46,437 bases of DNA from a virus. Within the stretch, counting starts at the first letter, position 1. The number at the start of each line of letters is the position of its first letter. A model generated the notes under the pieces. The model was not told the DNA's origin and ran no database searches. It saw only the letters and a program-made list of their open reading frames with translations. This document shows, piece after piece, positions 6,431-15,500 of the stretch. The position numbers and the translations under genes were made by a program. Location: IMG/VR virus record IMGVR_UViG_3300031884_000041, positions 1 through 46,437 of that record. One strand, written 5' to 3'.

Positions 6431-8668
6431 ATGGCAGAGTTAAGTCGCGGGTCAAGTACATCTCAATCTTTAAGCACAGGTCCTTACTTGGCTATTATAA
6501 CTAATCATCTAGATAAAAGTTATATGGGTGCTCTTGAGGTATCTATTTTAAAGAAAACTACAGCAAGTTTAACACAAGATACTGAAACACATATTGTTCA
6601 ATATTGTAGTCCTTTCTTAGGAAATACTGCTGCACGTTATGAAGGAAACGATTCTTCAAACTTTGGCGATGTTCAAAAGAGTTACGGATTCTGGGCAGTA
6701 CCTCCTGATATTGGTTCTACTGTAATGGTAATTTTTATTGAAGGAGATCCTAATCAAGGATATTGGTTTGGATGTGTTCAAGATCGTTATCAAAATTTTA
6801 CAATGCCAGGATTGGCGGCAACACAAAACGTTGAAATTACACCTGAACAAGAAACATATTTTGGAACTAAATTACTGCCTGCTGGAGAATTTCTTAAGAA
6901 AACAAGATTATCTGGTCCAGACAATGATAGTCGAGATGTGAACAGTTATAATAAACCAATACACCCTTTTGCCGAACGATTGGTTGAACAAGGTCTAGTA
7001 CTTGATACTATTAGAGGCGTAACTTCTAGTAGTGCTAGACGAGAGATCCCAAGTAGTGTATTTGGAATGAGCACCCCTGGCCCATTAGATAAAGGCGGAC
7101 AAACATCTTCTCATATTAAAAATACATCTAAACAAGTTCCTATTCCTGGAACAGATCCGTCTGCGGGTATGATGTATACAAGTAGATTAGGCGGAAGCAC
7201 CTTTGTTATGGATGACGGAGACGCAGATGGACAAAACGAATTAGTTCGTATCCGCACACGAACAGGGCATCAAATACTTTTACATAATAGTCAGGACTTA
7301 ATTTACATAGCAAATGCTAGAGGTACCGCTTGGTTAGAATTCACTAGTGACGGAAAAGTTGATATCTATGCCGCAGATAGTGTAAGCATACACACTGAAG
7401 GAGATTTTAATTTACGTGCTGACCGTGATTTTAATTTAGAAGCAGGTCGTAATATCTACATGAATGCTGGCAACGATTTCCAATCTGACATCAGAGGAAA
7501 TTGGACCATCAATGCTATGCAAAAAGGTCTAGTTACAGTAGGATCGACTCTTGATGTAAACGTAGTAGATACTCTTAAAGTAACAAGCACTGGACAAATA
7601 CATTTAAAATCACAAAATCAAACTTATGTAACGTCTGGATCTGATCTTCATTTAAATGGAGGGGCTGATACATTTGTTTCTGCTAAAGGCAACCTAAATA
7701 TGACAGCCGCTGATTGGAAAGTCAGCGCCAGCGGATCAACAAATATCACATCAGGCCATCACATAGAAACTGCTGGTACTATTGACATGAACGGTCCTGC
7801 AGCCGCAGGTGCTACTGCTTCTGATACTGCTGATACTGCTGATGCAGCAACAGATTTACCTTTGAATACCTTACCCAACAGAAGTTTTGATAACGGTTGG
7901 GCAAACGGAAAATTCTACAGAGCAGAAGATATTGTTTCAATTATGAAACGTGTTCCAACTCACGAACCGTGGGATCAACACGAAAGTATTGACAAAGAAA
8001 AGTTTTCATTAAGTGCTACAGATGCTACTGCTACACCTGCTCCAGGAGCAAAAAGTCCAGTATTACCACAAGACGGAAAAACTACTACACAATATAAAGT
8101 TGCTCCTTCGACTTCTGGAACACCGCCTGCTAAGACAGGCGATGTTGAACAAGATAATATTGCGGCATTCTTATGGATGATTCGTAATTGTGAAGGAACA
8201 GCAGGCCCTACCGGTTATCAATCAATGTTTACTGGTGCTATATTTGATCCTAATAGTCCTACAGTTGTTGCGACAAACTCCTATGTTAAACAATTTGAAG
8301 GACAGCCTAATAAGGCACAAGGATTTAAAGATCATCCGGGATTGGCTATTACAGCCGGTGTGAACGGTAAAGGACTAACATCGACCGCGGCCGGCGCTTA
8401 TCAGTTCTTAACAACTACCTGGGCCGCTTGTCAGAAACAACTTGGGCTACCTGATTTTAGTCCAGCAAGTCAAGATAAAGCCTGCGTGTTATTATTAAAA
8501 CGTAGAGGTGCTCTTGATGATGTTAAAGCCGGCCGCTTCTCAAGTGCTATTACAAAATGTAATAAAGAGTGGGCAAGTTTACCTGGTAGTCCTTATAATC
8601 AGCATCCTAAAGATATGCAAGTTGCTCTTAATTTTGTTAAGCAGGGCGGAGGAACCATTGTTGCGTAA
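6431..8668 (+). CDS. gp5: gp5-like central spike with C-terminal lambda-R-type lytic transglycosylase
   Basis: The 745 residues show three parts. Residues ~15-125 look like the OB-fold of gp5/VgrG spikes (YLAIITNHLDKSYMGALEV, VMVIFIEGDPNQGYWFG). Residues ~260-455 are a beta-helix rod with register repeats such as FNLRADRDFNLEAGRNIYMN, as in the gp5 C-terminal needle. Residues ~573-740 match the lambda endolysin R family (GH104): NCEGT with Glu588 as the expected catalytic acid, GLTSTAAGAYQFL, LGLPDFSPASQDKA, KRRGALDDVKAG and EWASLPGSPY. T4 gp5 carries a different lysozyme between OB-fold and needle. Here the enzyme follows the needle after a Ala/Thr/Pro linker. It should cleave peptidoglycan during tail penetration rather than act as holin-dependent lysis enzyme, because it is fused to the spike and sits between hub and wedge genes. 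Confidence 0.88.
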   Translation: MAELSRGSSTSQSLSTGPYLAIITNHLDKSYMGALEVSILKKTTASLTQDTETHIVQYCSPFLGNTAARYEGNDSSNFGDVQKSYGFWAVPPDIGSTVMVIFIEGDPNQGYWFGCVQDRYQNFTMPGLAATQNVEITPEQETYFGTKLLPAGEFLKKTRLSGPDNDSRDVNSYNKPIHPFAERLVEQGLVLDTIRGVTSSSARREIPSSVFGMSTPGPLDKGGQTSSHIKNTSKQVPIPGTDPSAGMMYTSRLGGSTFVMDDGDADGQNELVRIRTRTGHQILLHNSQDLIYIANARGTAWLEFTSDGKVDIYAADSVSIHTEGDFNLRADRDFNLEAGRNIYMNAGNDFQSDIRGNWTINAMQKGLVTVGSTLDVNVVDTLKVTSTGQIHLKSQNQTYVTSGSDLHLNGGADTFVSAKGNLNMTAADWKVSASGSTNITSGHHIETAGTIDMNGPAAAGATASDTADTADAATDLPLNTLPNRSFDNGWANGKFYRAEDIVSIMKRVPTHEPWDQHESIDKEKFSLSATDATATPAPGAKSPVLPQDGKTTTQYKVAPSTSGTPPAKTGDVEQDNIAAFLWMIRNCEGTAGPTGYQSMFTGAIFDPNSPTVVATNSYVKQFEGQPNKAQGFKDHPGLAITAGVNGKGLTSTAAGAYQFLTTTWAACQKQLGLPDFSPASQDKACVLLLKRRGALDDVKAGRFSSAITKCNKEWASLPGSPYNQHPKDMQVALNFVKQGGGTIVA

Positions 8669-8682
8669 GGTTAAATATAATC

Positions 8683-9117
8683 ATGTTATACAATAGAATC
8701 CAAATTACTCCTGCTAACGGTACAGTACCACAAATACAACCAACTAGTCATATATATAAAGGATTCAGCACGGTAGATGATTCTACAAAAAGTGTTAAAT
8801 TGTTTGACACAGATTTAATTAAACAAGATTTATTAAATCACTTCAATACTCGTATTGGAGAAAGATTAATGAATCCAACGTTTGGAACACGTATCTGGGA
8901 TTCAATTTTTGAACCCTTAACACCTGCGATTAGGGATCAAATTACTAACGATATAAACACCGTACTAGCGTCTGATCCGAGATTGACTCCGATAAACGTA
9001 GCCATTACAGAACAACCGTTTGGCTTCAGAATTGAGTTAACTTTGTTGTATGTGTTAACCAACCAAACTGAAACTTTACAAATGACGTTTGACGCGGAAA
9101 ATGGCATCTCGGTATAA
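8683..9117 (+). CDS. gp25: Baseplate wedge protein gp25
   Basis: This 144-residue protein fits the gpW/gp25 family in length and sequence: DTDLIKQDLLNHFNTRIGER, LMNPTFGTRIWDSIFEP and a helix/strand end with LTLLYVLTNQTE. The RxGER...P.FGT...D..FEP pattern is diagnostic for gp25, the wedge component next to sheath and gp6/gp53 in T4, also conserved in T6SS as TssE. The gene follows the spike by 14 bases. TAAGG precedes the ATG. It forms the core wedge set here together with gp53 and gp6. Confidence 0.92.
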   Translation: MLYNRIQITPANGTVPQIQPTSHIYKGFSTVDDSTKSVKLFDTDLIKQDLLNHFNTRIGERLMNPTFGTRIWDSIFEPLTPAIRDQITNDINTVLASDPRLTPINVAITEQPFGFRIELTLLYVLTNQTETLQMTFDAENGISV

Positions 9118-9138
9118 TATACCAAGTTTATTTTTGCC

Positions 9139-9145
9139 ATAAATA
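9139..9145 (+). promoter_or_regulatory. Late promoter element for gp6
   Basis: ATAAATA, preceded by C, ends 24 bases before the gp6 ATG. It lies in the 52-base gap after gp25, one of the few gaps in the virion block. Transcription would be expected to start about 6-7 bases further on, within or just past the 5' arm of the adjacent hairpin. Confidence 0.6.
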
Positions 9146-9146
9146 C

Positions 9147-9167
9147 GCTATCAAAAGGTTAGATAGC
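9147..9167 (+). promoter_or_regulatory. Hairpin with the gp6 ribosome site in its loop
   Basis: GCTATC (9147-9152) pairs perfectly with GATAGC (9162-9167). The loop AAAAGGTTA holds the AAGG ribosome site, and the 3' arm ends two bases before the ATG at 9170. In transcripts reading through from upstream the stem can form and mask the site. In transcripts starting at the late promoter most of the 5' arm should be missing. Confidence 0.5.
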
Positions 9168-9169
9168 AA

Positions 9170-12100
9170 ATGATACCATCAACAAACAAAAAACTTTTAG
9201 TTGCTGAAGATTGGACAAAACTGTACCAGAGTTTTAAGAACGCCGACTTCAAATCGTACGATTTCGACACACTTCGTCGTACAATGATCAGTTATCTAAG
9301 AGAAAATTATCCAGAGGACTTTAATGATTATCTTGATTCAAGCGAATATATTGCTCTCATTGACCTTATTGCTTATCTTGGCCAAAATTTAAGTTTCCGT
9401 GTTGACTTAAATGCTCGTGAAAATTTCTTAGAAACTGCTCAACGTCGTGATAGTATTCTTCAACTTGCGTATCTAATTAATTACAATCCTGCTAGAAACT
9501 CAGCGGCTAGCGGTTTATTAAAAATTACAGCAGTTACAACAACAGACAATGTATTAGATGCTAATGGTATTAATTTAGGTAATACTCCTATTGCGTGGAA
9601 CGATCCTTCTAATTCAGAGTGGTATCAACAGTTTGTTTCTATTATTAACTCTACAATGCCAGGATCAATGATATTTGGCGCACCGTCGGCTAAAAGTTCA
9701 ATTTCCGGAATAGATACAGAACAATATATTATTAATTCAACTAATTCTGATATTCCGACATTTGGATTTAATACACCAGTAAACGGTACAACTATGGATT
9801 TTGAAGTAGTTGGAAGTACATTTGCTGGACAAAATTATGTTTACGAAACTCCTCCAATCCCTGGTGGAAATTTTACATTCTTGTTTCAAAATGATAACAA
9901 GGGCAGTGGTTCTTCTAATACAGGATTCTTTGTTAGTTTCCGTCAAGGTGTAACACAGTCTAGTGCTTTTTCAATTGATGTTCCTGTCGAAAATCAAGTT
10001 GTAAGTGTAAATTCAAATAATATTAACAATAATGATATCTGGTTATGGCAACTAGATTCTAACAATAATTTTACAACTTTATGGAAACAAGTTCCTTCCC
10101 TAGTAGGTAATAATGTTATATATAATAGTTTAAGTAACAGTGAAAGAAATATCTATGCTGTAATTACTAGAGCAGGCGACCAAGTTGATTTTAATTTTGC
10201 TGATGGTAATTTTGGCGATCTACCTAAAGGCACATTCATTGCTTATTATAGAACAAGCAACGGTTTAAGTTATTCTATAACACCTGATCAGATGACCGGT
10301 ATTCAAATTAATATTCCTTATTTGAATAAATCTGGTCAGCCACAAACGCTTACCTTAAACGCAAGTTTACAATATACTGTTGACAATAGTAGCGGATCAG
10401 AATCTAATGAAAGCATAAAATTAAAAGCGCCACAGACTTTCTATGCACAAAATAGAATGGTAACAGGAGAAGATTATAATATTTCTCCATTAGGTGCTGG
10501 AACAGATATTCTTAAAGTTAAAAGTGTTAATAGAACAGCCAGTGGAATTTCTAAATATTTTGAATTAACAGACGTAAGCGGTCAGTACTCTAGTACAAAT
10601 ATTTTTGCTACAGATGGATTAATTTACAAAAATACTCAAGACAACACTCTAACATTTAATTTTACAACACGTAATCAGATATATGCTGAACTTCAGGGAT
10701 CTATTGCCACTATTGTAGCATCTAACGGATTAAGAAATTTTTATTGGGATAATTGGCCAAGACCTGACGCAAGTCAATTAAGCGTTACTTGGAAACAAAT
10801 AACAAATCAAACAGGTCAATGTACAGGATATTTTGTTTCAAATTCAACTCCTCAACAAGTTGGATATTTTAGTTCTAATACATTACAATATGTTGGAACT
10901 GGTGCTTTGGTTAAATTTAATGCCGCTGCCGGCCAAGTATTTTATAATGGAAGAATGTTAAATTCTTCTAATGCTCCTGCTGGGTCACCTAATTATATCT
11001 GGGCAAAAGTTTCTAATGTAATCGGTGATGGTGCTAATAGCGGTAAAGGTAGCCTATCAAATGGCCAAGGCCCTATTGTATTAAGTGGAACTATTCCTTC
11101 TGGCGCAATGGTATCTGAAATTATTCCAGAATTCGTAAGTGTTTGGAATTATAATCTTAACACAACCATTGTTAATATTACTGTTACAAATAGAAATTTT
11201 GCTTTAAGTTTTGATCGTTCAACACGTCAATGGTTTGTAATTACAGAAACAAATCTTAATCTATTCTCTGATTTTAGTCTATTGTACCAAGGTGATACAA
11301 CAAATCAAAATAGAGACGCAAGTTGGTTAATTGCGTTCGAGTGGGACGGACAAGAATATATTGTTCATTATAGAACAACAGAATACATTTTTGAAAGCGT
11401 CGAACAAACGGCTTTCTATTTTGACAACACACAGAACAAATATGATTTTGTGAACAACACAGTTATTAAAGATCAAATCAATGTTTTAGGGATCAATGCC
11501 CAAGCAACAAATTCTGGAGCCGGCATAGGTGTTGATCAGTTATGGGAAATTGATGATGTTGTTATTGAACCAGATGGATATCAAGATCCTTCTAAAGTAA
11601 AGATTAGTTTCTTTGATGCTCAAAATAATGGACAAATATCTGATCCAGATAGTTTTGAAACAATAGTTCAAACAACTACTACATCTGTACTATCGGACAC
11701 CTACGGATACAATGATAAGTTTGTTTATTTTACTGTTTCTTCTAATGGACTTTCTTATGTTCCATTAGATATTACTACAACAAACTTTTCACAAATTGAG
11801 GCATATCCTACAGAAGATAAAGTTTCAAATCCTTCAACTTCTACATTGTATTATTTTTATGATCCTAGCATTAACGTAGTAAAATCTTATTCTACTGTTA
11901 CAAATGAATTTAATTTAGAAAATAGTTATATTGCGTTTCCTGGAAGAAATAATTTAAAATTTCATTACCAACATAACAGCGCAGATGATCGCAGATTAGA
12001 TCCTAGCAAGACTAACATCGTGGATATCTATTTGTTAACAAGTGAATATGATACCGCATATAGATCATGGCTAGCAACAGGAATTGGTAGCAAACCATTA

Positions 12101-12592
12101 CCGCCAACTAGTTCTTCACTTGAAGAAAATTATAGTTCTTATTTAGAACCTATTAAGACAATTAGTGATCTAATTATATATCAGCCAGCAGTATATGTTC
12201 CTTTATTTGGATCCACTGCTCCTGTGTCTCTTCAAGCAACATTTAAGGCTGTGGCAAATAGTGCTTACAACATAAGCACAAATCAATTACAGGCTCAAAT
12301 CCTAACTGGAATTGAAAACTTTTTTGCTTTAGAAAATTGGGACTTTGGTCAACAGTTTAACTTTAGTGAACTATCAACTTACATAATGAATTTAATGACA
12401 CCGTATATTACTAACTTTGTAATTGTTCCTGCTTCAGGAAATGCCTTTGGAAGTTTATTAGAAATTTCTTGTAACTCAAATGAAATATTTGTTAACGGTG
12501 CTAGAATTTCTGATATACAAATTATTGATTCTATAACAGCATCTAATCTAGGAATTTCTGGTGCTATTGTAACTACGGCAGTTGGAGTATAA
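9170..12592 (+). CDS. gp6: Baseplate wedge protein gp6, enlarged
   Basis: The N-terminal ~130 residues are clearly gp6/gpJ-like: WTKLYQSFKNADFKSYDFDT, YLRENYPEDFNDYLDSSEY, IALIDLIAYLGQNLSFRVDL, NARENFLETAQRRDSI and LINYNPARNSAASG. gp6 forms the inner ring joining the six wedges in T4. The C-terminal section (from about 990) keeps the family pattern, with VYVPLFGSTAPVSLQATFKA, a helix leading to ALENWDFGQQFNFSEL and a final small beta domain. The protein is 1140 residues against about 660 in T4. The extra length is beta-rich, Asn/Thr/Ser-rich material between ~250 and ~950. It begins behind a late promoter and the ribosome-site hairpin. The next gene starts four bases after its stop. Confidence 0.9.
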   Translation: MIPSTNKKLLVAEDWTKLYQSFKNADFKSYDFDTLRRTMISYLRENYPEDFNDYLDSSEYIALIDLIAYLGQNLSFRVDLNARENFLETAQRRDSILQLAYLINYNPARNSAASGLLKITAVTTTDNVLDANGINLGNTPIAWNDPSNSEWYQQFVSIINSTMPGSMIFGAPSAKSSISGIDTEQYIINSTNSDIPTFGFNTPVNGTTMDFEVVGSTFAGQNYVYETPPIPGGNFTFLFQNDNKGSGSSNTGFFVSFRQGVTQSSAFSIDVPVENQVVSVNSNNINNNDIWLWQLDSNNNFTTLWKQVPSLVGNNVIYNSLSNSERNIYAVITRAGDQVDFNFADGNFGDLPKGTFIAYYRTSNGLSYSITPDQMTGIQINIPYLNKSGQPQTLTLNASLQYTVDNSSGSESNESIKLKAPQTFYAQNRMVTGEDYNISPLGAGTDILKVKSVNRTASGISKYFELTDVSGQYSSTNIFATDGLIYKNTQDNTLTFNFTTRNQIYAELQGSIATIVASNGLRNFYWDNWPRPDASQLSVTWKQITNQTGQCTGYFVSNSTPQQVGYFSSNTLQYVGTGALVKFNAAAGQVFYNGRMLNSSNAPAGSPNYIWAKVSNVIGDGANSGKGSLSNGQGPIVLSGTIPSGAMVSEIIPEFVSVWNYNLNTTIVNITVTNRNFALSFDRSTRQWFVITETNLNLFSDFSLLYQGDTTNQNRDASWLIAFEWDGQEYIVHYRTTEYIFESVEQTAFYFDNTQNKYDFVNNTVIKDQINVLGINAQATNSGAGIGVDQLWEIDDVVIEPDGYQDPSKVKISFFDAQNNGQISDPDSFETIVQTTTTSVLSDTYGYNDKFVYFTVSSNGLSYVPLDITTTNFSQIEAYPTEDKVSNPSTSTLYYFYDPSINVVKSYSTVTNEFNLENSYIAFPGRNNLKFHYQHNSADDRRLDPSKTNIVDIYLLTSEYDTAYRSWLATGIGSKPLPPTSSSLEENYSSYLEPIKTISDLIIYQPAVYVPLFGSTAPVSLQATFKAVANSAYNISTNQLQAQILTGIENFFALENWDFGQQFNFSELSTYIMNLMTPYITNFVIVPASGNAFGSLLEISCNSNEIFVNGARISDIQIIDSITASNLGISGAIVTTAVGV

Positions 12593-12595
12593 TAT

Positions 12596-15500
12596 ATGGG
12601 AAACAGCATCATTAATGTAGTCGATGTTAACAATCCTGGTAATAACAGAAAATCAGTTGACCTTCTTCCTAGTGTTTTTAGAACAAATAAAAATACAAAA
12701 TTTTTAGCAGGCACACTTGACCCATTAATCCAACAACCTAATATTGATAAAATTAGTGGTTGGGTAGGAAGTACCGGCACATTAACTTATAATTCTAGCA
12801 CAGATTTCTATATTCAAGAAACATTGCCATTGCGTCAGGCATATCAATTACAACCTGCTGTAATTGTATCAGATACTAATCTAAATATTGATAAGGCTTT
12901 TAGTTACGATGATTTGATTAATCAATTAGGCTTTGACGGAGCATTTACTAATAATTTAGATAGATTATTAAGACCTGAGTTCTTAAGTTACGATCCTCAT
13001 ATTGAATGGGATAAATTTGTAAACTTTACACAGTATTATTGGATTCCTACTGGTCCTGATCCTATTGATATTGTTGGCGCACAAAAAGCAACAGTAAGTT
13101 CATATACTGTTAAAGATGATAATACCAAAGAAAATTTTATTATTAGTCCTGACGGATTAACACCTGATGAAACTATTATATTGTACAGAGGTACAACTTA
13201 TAATTTTAATATAAATTCAACTCATAAATTTTTCATTAAAACACAAAGAACCCAACAAGGTAACGAATATAATAACAACGTAACAAATAACGGAGTTAGT
13301 CTTGGTCAAGTTAGTATCTACGTAGATCAAACAACACCAGATACTTTATACTATTGTACAGATGACAGTCCTTATCCAGGTGGTGTAATTTTAGTTTTAG
13401 ATCCTATACAAGATACAATCATCAATGTACAGAACGAAGTAGTAGGAAAATCATCTTACACTTCTGGTAACGGTGTAGTATTATCTAATGGAATGAAAAT
13501 TCAATTCCTTGGAGAGGTATTGCCTGCTAGTTATAAAGATAAGCAGTTTATTGTTGAAGGTGTTGGCACAGCAATTCAATTGATTGATTATTCAACATTA
13601 ACAACTCCAGAAGCATATTCAGATATGCTAGATGATAATTTTGACGGAACAGGGTTCGACGAATATCCATTTGATACTTTTGAATCTTTACCTCTAACAC
13701 CTGAGTATGTTACTATCAATCGTTCTAGTCAAGATTTAAATCCTTGGTCACGATATAATCGTTGGTTCCATAAAGATGTATTAATTGCCACAGCGGCGTC
13801 TACTGGTCAACCATTAAATCTTCCTCAAAATGCTAGAGCCACTCGTCCTATTATAGAATTTAAACCTAACATTCAGTTGTTTAATTTTGGTGCTCAAAGC
13901 CAGACTAACATTGATTTAATCGATACAGTAACTACTGATGCCTTCAAACAAGCAGAAGGACAAACAGGTTATTATATTGACGGTGTTTTAGTTGATGCCG
14001 GTAACTTAGTTGTTTTTGCGGCTGATACCGATCCTGATGTTATAGGAAAAATTTATCAAGTACAATTTGTAAACAATGATGGAATATTTAGAGTACACTT
14101 TGAAGAATATCTAACAGTTAATGATCTTGATAATGTTATTATTAACAGTGGTAATACCCAACAAGGAAAAAATTGGTGGTATACTAACTCTACTGGATCC
14201 GGCAAGTGGACATTTGGACAGCAAAAAACAGATTTAAATCAAGCACCGGTATTTGATGTATTTGATACTAACGGAAATAGTTTTGGAAATACAACATATT
14301 ATAACAGCGATTTCTCTGGAACTCGTATGTTTGGTTATGCTGTAGGAAAAGGTACTCCTGATCCTGTATTAGGATTTCCATTAGAATATACTAATATTGC
14401 TGACCAGGCATACTATTTGTTTAATAATTATTTTATGGACGATGTATTTAATGTTATCGTAAATGAAATAAACACTATTCAAAATGTTAATACAGGATTT
14501 TTAAGAATTAATTCTTTAACTCCTGAATATGTAACAGTATGGACAGACGCTGCCGAATTTAATATTCCTGAAACGAACGGAGTATACGATGTTTCGATCG
14601 GATACACAAATAATCCGTTAAACGGAAATATCAGTCAATTTACACTTTCTGAATTAAGTGCCCATGCTCAATCTGCGGCTCAAAGAAACCCAGACGTTAC
14701 TGGAAAGTTTTTAGGATCTAATAATGTTAGGGATCTTCCTAATTTTATTACATACGGAACTCGTTTAATTGTTAATAAAAATCCGTTAGCGATGGCTGGT
14801 TATTTTGTGTGCGATTTAACACACGATGTTCCTGCGGCTATTCGACAAGTTGGATCACAATATAATCAATTTAAATTAAGATTATTAACTGCGGCTTCTA
14901 ATCTAGCACACAAACATACTCCTGCTGAAGCATTGGATATTTGTTTACATAATATTAATATTATTAACAACAATAATTTTCCATATAACAATACTGATAT
15001 GTTAGCATGGGGTCCGCAAAATACAACAAGAAGTTATCCAGTTACTGACTATAGATTTACTTCTTATACATTGCCTAACGGTGTGTTTAATTTAAATGAA
15101 TTAGGACGTCGAGCAGTTTACATATATCATACAGATACATCTGGAAATATAACTCAACTAACTTACGGAATTGATTATACATTTGATCCTGTACTTGCCG
15201 ATGTTAATATCTCTTATGAGTTAACAAAAGGCGATACAATTACAGTTGTTGATTATCCTACATCACAAGCATGTTATGTACCAATGACTCCTACGAAAAT
15301 GGGAATGTATCCTGCTTTTGAACCTAAAATGTATGTTGATGATACTTACGTTACTCCAACAATGGTTATTAGAGGGCATGATGGAAGTATTACAGTAGCC
15401 TACGGCGACAATAGAGATGATGTACTATTAGAATTTGAAAAACGTGTTTACAATAATCTTAAAGTAAAATACAACACAGATTTATTAGATATTAATTCTA

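Noticed and set aside
6431-8668. Calling the GH104-like domain the lysis endolysin of the phage
   Set aside because: It is fused to the OB-fold and needle of the spike and lies among baseplate genes. No holin or spanin is seen nearby, so a penetration role is more likely.
8672-8677. TAAATA just before gp25 as a late promoter
   Set aside because: It is only 5 bases from the ATG and lacks the consensus first bases. The preceding TAAGG serves translation, and transcription from upstream is sufficient.
12379-12780. A 133-codon antisense frame across the gp6/giant gene junction
   Set aside because: No ribosome site or promoter, and it lies opposite two well supported genes, so it is a chance open frame.
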